Source: Chloroflexi bacterium UBA2235
GTDB taxonomy: Bacteria; Chloroflexota; UBA11872; UBA12225
Direction: 5' to 3'
Assembly: GCA_002347925.1 (NCBI GenBank)
Contig: DDYL01000185.1
Coordinates: forward strand, 35,780-43,323
DNA length: 7,544 nucleotides
This document shows, piece by piece, positions 1 through 5,690 of the stretch (position 1 is its first letter; the number at the start of each line of letters is the position of its first letter). The notes beneath the pieces are model-generated. The model had not been told where the DNA came from, did no database searches, and saw only the letters and a list, made by a program, of their open reading frames with translations. The translations under genes were made by a program, and so were the position numbers.

Positions 1-212
1 CGGTGCACTTCACGGATCATGGTTTTGACCCGGGTGATCTCGGCATGTGATCGAGGGTCCAGTGGGTCCTGCGCAATTGCGCGAGCGAGCTTACCCCGGT
101 ATTCAACGAGGCGACGGAGTCGGTCCAGGACGATCCGGTAGGGACTATCCTGCGGGACTGAGATCGGTTCGTCGACTACCGGTTCGGCCGTGGGTTCGAA
201 AAGTGCGACCAT
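1..212 (-). CDS. Unknown protein, N-terminal part (runs off the window)
   Basis: On the minus strand an ATG at 212-210 opens a frame of 70 codons that stays open to base 1, so the gene is cut by the window edge. The start is well supported: AGGAAAG lies 8 bases upstream of it. The visible protein begins MVALFEPTAEP, has an acidic, proline-containing first ~25 residues, and then a basic, probably helical stretch (YRIVLDRLRRLVEYRGKLARAIAQDP) followed by another amphipathic segment (SHAEITRVKTMIREVHR). There is no signal peptide or membrane segment. I do not recognise the family and assign no function. The next gene on the same strand, infA, ends 213 bases upstream, far enough for a separate promoter, though I found no convincing one. 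Confidence 0.6.
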   Translation of the reverse strand, partial: MVALFEPTAEPVVDEPISVPQDSPYRIVLDRLRRLVEYRGKLARAIAQDPLDPRSHAEITRVKTMIREVH

Positions 213-425
213 TGACTTGGCTTTCCTGTGTGTCCGAAGTGCGCCCGGAGGCCCGAGACCCCTCGACAATCGTTCAGTCGAAGTATGGTCAGCGACGCCA
301 ATCCGGGCGTGAGATAGATCAGTTTGATTGACTGTAACGAGTCATTCGTGCAGGGGATGCCACATCCATGAGTAGCACCCCAGGAAGACCGCCGCGATTC
401 ACCGCCAATGCCGTTCGAAGCGATT

Positions 426-680
426 TCAGCTACGAACGCGCCATGTGATGCGACCGCGTTTCAGGTCGTAGGGCGAGAGTTCCACTTGCACACGGTCGCC
501 TATGCCGACCCGAATGTAATTCTTGCGCATCTTGCCACCGAGATGTGCAAGCACCTGGTGGCCTCCGTCGAGTTCAACCGTGAAAAACGCATTTGGAAGG
601 GTTTCCTTGATGACCCCGTCCATAACGATCTTCGTATCGTCAACCCGACCTTGCCGACCACCCGCCTGGGGCTGCACCAT
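426..680 (-). CDS. infA: Translation initiation factor IF-1
   Basis: This 84-residue protein is a clear IF-1, the small OB-fold factor that binds the 30S A site and cooperates with IF-2 and IF-3 in forming the initiation complex. The diagnostic core is present in order: LPNAFFTVELDGGHQVLAHLGGKMRKNYIRV, GDRVQVELSPYDLKRGRITWR. The ATG at 680 is supported by GGAGTGAGG about 7 bases upstream. This gives about 12 residues (MVQPQAGGRQGR) more than the usual ~72-residue IF-1, whose sequence normally starts near the VDDTKIVMDG segment. No alternative in-frame start codon lies there, because the Val codon is GTT. The gene stands alone, not in the usual ribosomal-protein cluster with rpmJ and rpsM, and could be a second copy. 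I see no intrinsic terminator after its stop. The identification is near certain. Confidence 0.95.
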   Translation of the reverse strand: MVQPQAGGRQGRVDDTKIVMDGVIKETLPNAFFTVELDGGHQVLAHLGGKMRKNYIRVGIGDRVQVELSPYDLKRGRITWRVRS

Positions 681-758
681 CCGTATGCCTCACTCCAGCC
701 CGCCCGTCTTGGTGCGGGACTGTCCCTGACCTGTCATTCAATCACATGCGTTCGGTTT

Positions 759-770
759 GGAATGCATTCC
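759..770. repeat. 12-bp perfect palindrome in divergent intergenic region
   Basis: GGAATGCATTCC is a perfect 12-bp inverted repeat with no spacer, lying between divergent infA and the promoter of the repeat-protein gene. It sits about 25 bases upstream of the -35 box at 795, a reasonable place for an operator of a dimeric regulator. No second copy was noticed nearby. A function as a binding site is inference; a chance palindrome of this length is possible. Confidence 0.3.
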
Positions 771-794
771 GACCAATCGATGAATGGTACCCCC

Positions 795-822
795 TTGCGA
801 TGGTGTTCGTCACGCCTATAAT
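795..822 (+). promoter_or_regulatory. Sigma70-type promoter for the 917-2156 gene pair
   Basis: A -35 box TTGCGA (795-800, 4 of 6 to consensus) is followed after 16 bases by a perfect -10 box TATAAT (817-822). Transcription would begin near 829-830, leaving a leader of about 87 bases before the ATG at 917. Nothing else between infA and 917 resembles a promoter on this strand. Confidence 0.55.
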
Positions 823-916
823 CTGAAAACGCTGGTGCTTTTGAAGGGTCCCGAAGACTAGTTCAAATCTGCCGGGGTCGGTGTGACTGATGTCGGACCG
901 GTCGAGAGGGTCGCCG

Positions 917-1426
917 ATGCCCAAATACATCGAACTCAGTGAAGACGAATCGTGGGCGATTGACCTCATGGTCCGTCATACGTATGCCGAATCGGGCTCA
1001 GTCATCGGCCAAGGCTTGCTTCTGAAAGTAATGAACCTGATCCTCGAGTTCGAGGATCGTCGTGGTACCCCGACATCACCAGTGGCCTTGCCGATGGCGG
1101 TTACTGAAGAGGAGTGCTGGGCGCTCGATCATCAGGTTCGGTGCGATCTGACCATCAACAACAAGAACGTGGGGCGGGGCCTCCTCGTAAAGGTGTTCCG
1201 GACACTGACCGCCTTTGCAAACGAGCGAGACGCAACTTCAGGTGTGGCGTGGCTTGACGACCTCACGGCACGGTTGCCGGGAAACGATGGCGGCGACCCT
1301 CGGGATGGGCATGATGGGTCGGGCCCGAGTGGCCGTCCCGGTGGCGGGAACCGCCTGGACGGGTCCCACGACAGCCCCGGCGATAGCGACGATGGTGCGA
1401 GTCCGCCCCTCCCCCGAAGCAAGTGA
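917..1426 (+). CDS. Unknown protein with duplicated ~40-residue module and low-complexity tail
   Basis: I do not recognise this 169-residue protein. Its N-terminal two thirds contain two copies of a module. Copy 1 runs from IELSEDESWAIDLMVRH to GQGLLLKVMNLILEFED. Copy 2 runs from MAVTEEECWALDHQVRC to GRGLLVKVFRTLTAFAN. Shared positions are the acidic run before W-A-x-D, then V-R, and G-x-G-L-L-x-K-V. The last ~45 residues are Gly/Asp/Ser/Pro-rich (for example NDGGDPRDGHDGSGPSG) and look disordered. There is no signal peptide or membrane segment. An ATG nine codons upstream (890) is in frame, but 917 is preferred because GAGAGGG lies about 6 bases before it and the repeat starts immediately after. 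It follows a good promoter and precedes the FHA regulator by 58 bases with no terminator, so the two are probably co-transcribed. A regulatory or partner-binding role is only a guess. Confidence 0.75.
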   Translation: MPKYIELSEDESWAIDLMVRHTYAESGSVIGQGLLLKVMNLILEFEDRRGTPTSPVALPMAVTEEECWALDHQVRCDLTINNKNVGRGLLVKVFRTLTAFANERDATSGVAWLDDLTARLPGNDGGDPRDGHDGSGPSGRPGGGNRLDGSHDSPGDSDDGASPPLPRSK

Positions 1427-1484
1427 CTACTGATCGGGATAGTCCATTTACGTCGGGCGATCTCATTCCGATGCGAACGATTTG

Positions 1485-2156
1485 ATGGGGGAAGAATTTT
1501 CCGCGGCGCTTCCGGCGCGACTGCGCACTCAAGGCACCGCGACTCGAGTAGAGTTCGTGCTTGAGGCGCGATCCACCCTGATTGGCCGGTCACCCCAGTG
1601 TGACATCCAGGTCGACGAGCCACTGGCGTCACGGCGACATGCAGAGATCATCCGTGAGCCTTGGCGATATCTGATAAGTGATGCGGGAAGCCGGAATGGC
1701 ACCCTCGTGAATGGTGAAGTCCTGGTCGGCGAGCGAGAGCTCCGCCATGGCGATGTGATTCAGGTAGCCACAACCAGGTTGCAGTTTGAGGACCCGAACG
1801 CAACCATCGTTGAGGCATCGGGTCTTCCGCGAGCAAACCTGTCTGTGTGGGTCAACCAGCAGTCTGGAGAGGCATACGCGCACGGCAAGGCGCTCGAACT
1901 TGCGCCCAAGGAGTTGGCCTTCCTGACGCTTCTGTTCGAACATCCTGGGATGGTCTGTGACCGCGACCAGGTCGCACTCACGGTCTGGCCGGAGTATGGC
2001 GGACGTATCGGGAGCTATAACATCGAGACCCTTGTCAGCCGGCTCCGCCGGAAACTGGAGCACGCAGGCGCGTCTCCCGATCTGATCGTGACTGTCAGGG
2101 GTCGGGGCTACCGACTTACAAATCCTGATGCGTCTCCGGCTGGTACCGCGCCATAG
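1485..2156 (+). CDS. FHA-domain transcription factor with OmpR-type winged helix
   Basis: This 223-residue protein joins a phosphothreonine-reading FHA domain to a DNA-binding domain. The FHA domain (about residues 20-103) has the key positions: G-R in LIGRSPQCDI, the S-R-R-H motif, and the GSRNGTLVNG turn. A linker carrying a TIVE sequence (possible phospho-site) follows. The C-terminal third (about 118-213) is a Trans_reg_C/PhoB-type winged helix: LELAPKELAFLTLLFEHPG, a W-P segment, a recognition-helix region NIETLVSRLRRKLE, and the closing hairpin IVTVRGRGYRL. There is no receiver domain. By analogy with FHA regulators such as EmbR, it may respond to a Ser/Thr kinase, but the domain order here (FHA first, no BTAD) is different. 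The ATG at 1485 is preceded directly by an in-frame TTG (1482); neither has a clear ribosome-binding site, so translation may be coupled to the upstream gene. Domain calls are firm; target genes are unknown. Confidence 0.88.
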   Translation: MGEEFSAALPARLRTQGTATRVEFVLEARSTLIGRSPQCDIQVDEPLASRRHAEIIREPWRYLISDAGSRNGTLVNGEVLVGERELRHGDVIQVATTRLQFEDPNATIVEASGLPRANLSVWVNQQSGEAYAHGKALELAPKELAFLTLLFEHPGMVCDRDQVALTVWPEYGGRIGSYNIETLVSRLRRKLEHAGASPDLIVTVRGRGYRLTNPDASPAGTAP

Positions 2157-2198
2157 TGCGCGCCCGGTTTCGGTTCGGGCACTGTGGCACGGGTTGAC

Positions 2199-2227
2199 TA
2201 GACGTCGGCATGGGTTTGCGGTATAGT
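2199..2227 (+). promoter_or_regulatory. Sigma70-type promoter driving the structured RNA / speD leader
   Basis: TAGACG (2199-2204, 4 of 6) is separated by 17 bases from TATAGT (2222-2227, 5 of 6). A start near 2234 is predicted. It lies 43 bases after the FHA-regulator stop codon and directly before the folded region. No better promoter is visible between here and speD, so it may serve the RNA, speD, or both. A nearby TTGACT (2194-2199) is 22 bases from the -10 box, too far to be the usual -35. Confidence 0.5.
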
Positions 2228-2233
2228 CCATCT

Positions 2234-2619
2234 GAGGTTTGGGACACGCTGACCCTTGCGTTGCTGTCGAACGGTGAGAACCAGTTCGTGGACGCAGGAT
2301 CGGCGCACTCCACTCCAGGTTCGATACACCGCTGGTAACGGCCAGGGAACGATCTTGCGCGCCAAGGAGCGGACAGTAATGTCCCGCTTCCGAGTGCAGT
2401 GGGACCAGTCCCCGGACCCGGTACCAGCGTCCGGTGAGGCAGCGCCAGGCGGCTTCGGGATCCCTCCCGTAAGACCGCGCCGCGGAACGCCAAGCCGGAT
2501 GCTCGCCGTTCAGGCGGTGTGGGGTCGAACAGTTCCGCGGCCGGTACCTGAAGCCCACCAGGTGCGGTCGGGCGCTGCTGGGTGGGCGTTCGTGTGCTGT
2601 TTCATGGCACACAACCACC
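2234..2619 (+). ncRNA. Candidate structured RNA (free-standing or speD leader), family unknown
   Basis: About 385 bases without a convincing gene can be paired almost continuously.
- 2272-2331: long interrupted hairpin with CGGTG/CACCG, GAACC/GGTTC, GTGGA/TCCAC and CGC/GCG.
- 2332-2345: CTGG/CCAG.
- 2366-2391: GGAGCGGACA against TGTCCCGCTTCC, with two bulges.
- 2412-2434: CCGGAC/GTCCGG.
- 2439-2446 with 2571-2578: GCAGCGCC/GGCGCTGC, closing a multibranch domain.
Inside that domain are hairpin A (2449-2478, GCGGCTT plus CGGGA, one bulge), a perfect 10-bp helix (2479-2488 with 2532-2541, GCCGCGGAAC) capped by a CGCC/GGCG hairpin, and hairpin C (2541-2567, ACCTG/CAGGT). A further hairpin (2581-2619) pairs GGTGG/CCACC and GTGTGC/GCACAC. 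A promoter precedes it. Hallmarks of RNase P RNA (GAGGAAAGUCC), tmRNA and SRP RNA were not found. Pairings were found by eye without energies or covariation; the ends, especially the 3' end, are approximate. Confidence 0.5.
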
Positions 2620-2781
2620 GTTGTGACTTTGGTATTCCTTCGTACCCGCCTTTGGCGGCCGTTGGCTTGCCTTTGCTGTGGCATGCGTACTGACTTTGAC
2701 CTGCCAGACATGCAGGTTTGCGCCAGCGTGCGTTCCGCGGTTCGTGACATTGGTGGGGCAGCGCAGAAAGGACCAGCCCCA
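2620..2781 (+). other. Remaining leader before speD with two small hairpins
   Basis: No gene is seen here. A 5-bp hairpin CCGCC-TTT-GGCGG (2646-2658) and a 6-bp hairpin ACCTGC/GCAGGT (about 2700-2718) are present. Neither is followed by a T-run, so neither is a convincing intrinsic terminator. The stretch ends in the speD ribosome-binding site AAAGGA, 9 bases before the ATG. I found no convincing internal promoter, which favours read-through from the promoter at 2199-2227. Confidence 0.3.
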
Positions 2782-3246
2782 ATGCTTCATCTTGTCATCG
2801 ATGGTTTCGTCGACGACGCGGCCGTCCTCGGACAGGTAGAACCGATCTTCGACCTGTTGAACGAGTTGCCCGGCATGATTGAGATGACCAAGATCACTCA
2901 ACCGCATGTTTTCCGTTACCACGGTGTGGTTCCAGATGACTGGGGAGTGACTGGCATGGTGATCATCGCTGAAAGCCACATCTCGATTCACACCTTCCCG
3001 GAGCATCGCAGGTTCCACATGGATGTTTTCAGCTGCAAGACTTTTGACTACGCGCGTACGCTTGAGATCATCGATGGGCGCTTGGGCGTTGTCGAACGAG
3101 CTGCCGACGTGGTGCGCCGACCAGTAGTCGGTGAGGAGGTCGAGCGCGCGGAGGACATGCATTGGCGCATGACGCCGATGCCACCGATGGTTGTCAGGGA
3201 TGTTGCCGAGACAGCCAAGCTGCGAGCGTTGATCGGCGCCAGCTAA
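2782..3246 (+). CDS. speD: SpeD-family pyruvoyl-dependent decarboxylase (AdoMet decarboxylase proenzyme or relative)
   Basis: This 154-residue protein belongs to the bacterial class of S-adenosylmethionine decarboxylase proenzymes, which cleave themselves at a Glu-Ser bond to make a pyruvoyl cofactor. The processing motif is IIAESHISIHTFPE: predicted cleavage is E64-S65, with the conserved H70 and C85 (FSCK). Numbering runs two residues ahead of the well-studied Thermotoga maritima enzyme (S63, H68, C83). The residue matching its Ser55 is Thr57 here, and the usual G-Y-A after the W/F-P-E motif is replaced by R-R-F. The C-terminus extends about 25 residues past the usual length. The ATG at 2782 has AAAGGA 9 bases upstream; an in-frame TTG at 2623 would add 53 residues without family similarity. 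It precedes an agmatinase-family gene, and no spermidine synthase gene is in view, so the substrate could be arginine or ornithine instead of AdoMet (inference). Family membership is firm; substrate is not. Confidence 0.9.
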   Translation: MLHLVIDGFVDDAAVLGQVEPIFDLLNELPGMIEMTKITQPHVFRYHGVVPDDWGVTGMVIIAESHISIHTFPEHRRFHMDVFSCKTFDYARTLEIIDGRLGVVERAADVVRRPVVGEEVERAEDMHWRMTPMPPMVVRDVAETAKLRALIGAS

Positions 3247-3320
3247 CCACAGACCACACTGACTTGCTGCGCAGCTGTGATTGACGGCCGCGTGGTGGGC
3301 AATCCTGATCCAGTCTCGTC

Positions 3321-3352
3321 GCCCCGCCGCCTTGGTGGGGCTCTCTTTTTTT
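3321..3352 (+). terminator. Intrinsic terminator after speD
   Basis: GCCCCGCC (3321-3328) pairs with GGTGGGGC (3334-3341) as an 8-bp stem with one G-U pair and a 5-base loop. It is followed by TCTC and a run of seven T. It lies 75 bases after the speD stop and ends only 49 bases before the agmatinase ATG, so it either separates the two genes or attenuates transcription of the second one. Confidence 0.85.
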
Positions 3353-3401
3353 GCGTTGTTTGAGGCGGAAGACCGCTCGGTGCGGTGAGGCAGGTAGCTT
3401 G

Positions 3402-4349
3402 ATGTTTAGCTCTGCGCGCGTATTTGGTGGTCTCGAGGCTGAGCGATCAGACTATTTGACATCCCAATTCGTGATTGTTCCGGTGCCATACGACGCGACG
3501 ACGACATATCGGTCCGGAACGCGTGACGGTCCGAGGGCAATCATTGACGCGTCCCTACAAATGGAATTGTGGGACCTCGAGCTTGGTTGCGAGCCGGCAG
3601 ACCATGGCATTCACACCTTTCCCGAGGTGGAGCCTCACCTCGGCAGTTCGAAACTGATGGTCGAGAGGGTCAGGGATGTGGTTGCTGGCGTGATTTCGGA
3701 CGATAAGGTCCCGATCATGATTGGTGGTGAGCACACCCTTACCGCCGGTGCCGTGGAGGCGTGCGGAGCTGTATATCCAGATCTTGCGATCCTCTATCTG
3801 GACGCGCACGCTGACGTGCGGGACCCGTACTTGGGAGCGGAATGGAACCATGCCAGCGCCCTGAGGCTCTCGATCGGGGCAATACGGCGCGGTCGGGCAG
3901 TTTCAGAGGTGCCGGTGGTTGCGGTTGGTATCCGGAGCGCGGCGGCTGAGGAGGCGGACTACATCCGCGAGAACGAATTGCGGGTGGTCCTTGCCCAAGA
4001 GGTCGCGGAGACCCGATACGGCGGAATGTCCGCTCGGGATCGAATGTGGGACGAGGTCCTGGAAAGGCTTGGTCCGAGAGAGGCACCGCTTTACATCAGT
4101 GTCGACCTGGACTGTCTCGACCCCTCAGTGATTGCCGCGGTAGGCACTCCCGAACCGGGCGGGCTGGACTGGTATGAGGTCACATCGCTCTTGCGTCGCG
4201 CGTGTGAACGGTTCAAGGTTGTCGGTGCCGACGTTGTCGAACTCGCACCTGATGAAGGGCCTGTTGCGGGAACATTTGCCGCCGCCAAACTTGTCTACAA
4301 GCTCGTCGGCTACATCGGGAACCGTGCTCAGGGTGGGAGCTCGGACTAG
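3402..4349 (+). CDS. speB: Agmatinase-family ureohydrolase
   Basis: This 315-residue protein is a member of the arginase/agmatinase (ureohydrolase) family, binuclear-manganese enzymes that hydrolyse guanidino compounds to urea. The metal-binding motifs are intact: GGEH (H111), LDAHAD (D134, H136, D138) and SVDLDCLDPS (D235, D237), followed by GTPEPGGL and the closing DVVELAP motif. The length fits agmatinase (about 300-320 residues). With a decarboxylase upstream, the likely reaction is agmatine to putrescine plus urea in the cytosol; arginase, guanidinobutyrase or another guanidino substrate cannot be excluded from motifs alone. The ATG at 3402 is chosen because GTGAGGCAGG lies just upstream. 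An in-frame TTG at 3351 would add 17 residues and start within the T-run of the preceding terminator. No clear promoter lies between the terminator and the start. Confidence 0.9.
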   Translation: MFSSARVFGGLEAERSDYLTSQFVIVPVPYDATTTYRSGTRDGPRAIIDASLQMELWDLELGCEPADHGIHTFPEVEPHLGSSKLMVERVRDVVAGVISDDKVPIMIGGEHTLTAGAVEACGAVYPDLAILYLDAHADVRDPYLGAEWNHASALRLSIGAIRRGRAVSEVPVVAVGIRSAAAEEADYIRENELRVVLAQEVAETRYGGMSARDRMWDEVLERLGPREAPLYISVDLDCLDPSVIAAVGTPEPGGLDWYEVTSLLRRACERFKVVGADVVELAPDEGPVAGTFAAAKLVYKLVGYIGNRAQGGSSD

Positions 4350-4372
4350 GGCCTGGCCGTATTCGTTCTTGG

Positions 4373-4412
4373 AAAAATGGACAGGCGGATGGTGTCCACG
4401 ACACCATCCGCC
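4373..4412 (-). terminator. Hairpin terminator of the cold-shock gene
   Basis: A perfect 13-bp inverted repeat, GGCGGATGGTGTC (4384-4396) and its complement (4400-4412), is separated by a 3-base loop. Read on the minus strand it is followed after 6 bases by five T (4377-4373). It begins 31 bases after the cold-shock stop codon. The plus strand has no T-run, so any effect on the converging agmatinase gene would be weaker. Confidence 0.7.
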
Positions 4413-4443
4413 CATTCTGGACTTCCGCCGAGTGATCGCTTGA

Positions 4444-4650
4444 TCAGTCGACGCGAACGTTGACTGCGCGCTGGCCGCGTCCGCGTGTGTCCTGGCCAAT
4501 CTCGAAACTCACTGCCTGACCCTCAGCCAGATTGTCGAAGGGATATCCGACAACTCCGGTTGCATGGAAAAAGATTTCCTGGCCATTCTCCATTTTGATG
4601 AAGCCAAACCCACGATCACGGATAAGCCTCACCACAGTGCCACGCTGCAT
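4444..4650 (-). CDS. csp: Cold-shock domain protein (CspA family)
   Basis: This 68-residue protein is a single cold-shock domain, a five-stranded OB fold that binds single-stranded RNA and DNA and acts as an RNA chaperone. The start MQRGTVVRLIRDRGFGFIK carries the RNP1 motif (RGFGFI). RNP2 is IFFHAT, slightly altered from the common VFVHFS. The tail GQRAVNVRVD is typical. The ATG at 4650 is preferred over an in-frame ATG at 4695 because GAGG lies 8 bases upstream and the resulting length matches the family (65-70 residues). The next upstream gene on this strand, the HAD phosphatase, ends 214 bases away; that gap has no clear promoter but could hold a long regulatory leader of the kind known for csp genes. 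Transcription ends at the hairpin downstream. Confidence 0.93.
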   Translation of the reverse strand: MQRGTVVRLIRDRGFGFIKMENGQEIFFHATGVVGYPFDNLAEGQAVSFEIGQDTRGRGQRAVNVRVD

Positions 4651-4864
4651 GCCACGCGCCTCACAAAAAACAACACCGGTAGCCCTGCTCGCCACCGGGT
4701 AACCGCGCCGGCGCCTGCGTGCTGACCACCGTCTAGGACTGCGAAATCGGCCCAGTCCCGACCGGTGTCACCTTGTCCAGAACCGACCCGCACCCGCGCC
4801 GATACCCGTCCGTGATGATCGGCAAAACTATATCAACCACGGTTGCGGCGACGGTGACGGGGCT

Positions 4865-5689
4865 TCAGACATGCGCGATCAGGGCTCGCCTGACGATGTC
4901 AATCGAGTCGGTCACGACGTCTGGTGGGTTCGCGACATGTGCCACGTCGGCAATCGTGGCGACTCCGGTGAGGACGAGGATTGTGGCGACCGAGGCTCGC
5001 GCGCCCGCCAGGATGTCGGTATGTAACCCGTCCCCAATCATGACAGTCTCCCGAGTGCGGACCCCGAGACGTGCCATCGCGATTTCGAGCATTACTGGCG
5101 AAGGCTTTCCGATTACGGTTGGCTTGACCCCGGTGGCAGCCTCCAGATAAGCGAGGGTTGCTCCATTGCCGGGAAGGAAACCATGTTCAGTTGGAAGCGC
5201 GAGGTCGGGATTCGTTGCGATAAACGACGCGCCAGACCGGATTGCGCCAGTTGCACGCACTAGGCGCTCGTATGTCAGACGTCGGTCCAGGCCACACACG
5301 ACGACTTTCGCACGCATGGCATCGTTTGTCAGCTGAAAGCCAGCGCCAACCATTGCCCGAACGAGGCCGTCTTCACCAATGACCATGATGGGCGTTCCGG
5401 CGGGCCAGTCGCGTCGAAGGAAGACGGCGGTTGCCTCAGGGGAGGTGAGGATATCCTCGGGTTCAATCATGAACCCCATCCCTTTAAGGTGGTCACTGAC
5501 CTGCGTGCCGGTGCGCGTGGAGTTGTTGGTGATGAGTTGGAACGGCAACTTCCGTTGACGGAGGACCTCAAAGAACTCTCCAGCTCCCGGGATTGGTCGG
5601 GAACCGGTGTAGATGACTCCGTCGAGGTCTACAAGGTACGCACGGCGCGATTTCACGAGTGCTGAAAGCAAGTGTTCCCGAGGGTCCAT
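4865..5689 (-). CDS. HAD-IIA family phosphatase (NagD/phosphoglycolate-phosphatase-like)
   Basis: This 274-residue protein has all four HAD motifs in the HAD-IIA arrangement. Motif I is DLDGVIYTG (nucleophile D21, acid/base D23), motif II is LITNNST (N55-N56, S57), and motif III is K195 in VIGKPSPVML. Motif IV is MIGDGLHTDI (D220, D225). The C2-type cap lies between motifs II and III. Relatives dephosphorylate small sugar phosphates, phosphoglycolate, glycerol phosphate, nucleotides or pyridoxal phosphate; the substrate cannot be told from the sequence. The ATG at 5689 gives the family length. The open frame continues 63 codons upstream into dprA, but that part shows no family resemblance. 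No strong ribosome-binding site precedes 5689, so it may be a leaderless or near-leaderless message. It diverges from dprA across a short shared region. Confidence 0.9.
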   Translation of the reverse strand: MDPREHLLSALVKSRRAYLVDLDGVIYTGSRPIPGAGEFFEVLRQRKLPFQLITNNSTRTGTQVSDHLKGMGFMIEPEDILTSPEATAVFLRRDWPAGTPIMVIGEDGLVRAMVGAGFQLTNDAMRAKVVVCGLDRRLTYERLVRATGAIRSGASFIATNPDLALPTEHGFLPGNGATLAYLEAATGVKPTVIGKPSPVMLEIAMARLGVRTRETVMIGDGLHTDILAGARASVATILVLTGVATIADVAHVANPPDVVTDSIDIVRRALIAHV

Positions 5690-5690
5690 C

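Noticed and set aside
47..331. Plus-strand open frame of 94 codons at the left edge
   Set aside because: It lies opposite the minus-strand partial gene that has a good ribosome-binding site; the plus-strand product is Arg/Pro/Gly-rich without visible domain.
408..821. Plus-strand open frame of 137 codons opposite infA
   Set aside because: It is antisense to infA, whose protein is unmistakable, and the product resembles no family.
2306..2334. tRNA- or tmRNA-like T-loop (GGTTCGATACACC)
   Set aside because: The TTCGATA matches a T-loop, but the flanking 5-bp stem, acceptor stem and other arms are missing; the GGTTC pairs instead with GAACC at 2278-2282.
2332..2346. RNase P RNA similarity (CTGGTAACGGCCAG)
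   Set aside because: The GGTAAC loop also occurs in RNase P RNA, but the universal GAGGAAAGUCC segment of helix P4 is absent on either strand.
2422..2450. Weak resemblance to the SRP RNA core (GTCCGG followed by GGCAGCGCC)
   Set aside because: The GGAA tetraloop and the asymmetric-loop sequence around it are missing, and the same bases form other, longer helices.
2379..2693. Open frame with ATG at 2379 and AAGGAG 9 bases upstream (104 codons)
   Set aside because: The ribosome-binding site is attractive, but the product is an Arg/Pro/Gly-rich sequence without recognisable domain, and the apparent site and start codon are part of the hairpin at 2366-2391. The base-pairing explains the region better. 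A conserved peptide in relatives would reopen the question.
1629..2750. Long minus-strand open frame (373 codons)
   Set aside because: It overlaps the well-supported FHA/winged-helix gene for over 500 bases and gives a Arg/Pro/Ser-rich product with no domain, as expected from an antisense frame in GC-rich DNA.
4736..4758. GGACTG/CAGTCC inverted repeat as a terminator for the phosphatase gene
   Set aside because: Stem is only 6 bp with an 11-base loop and no T-run on the minus strand.
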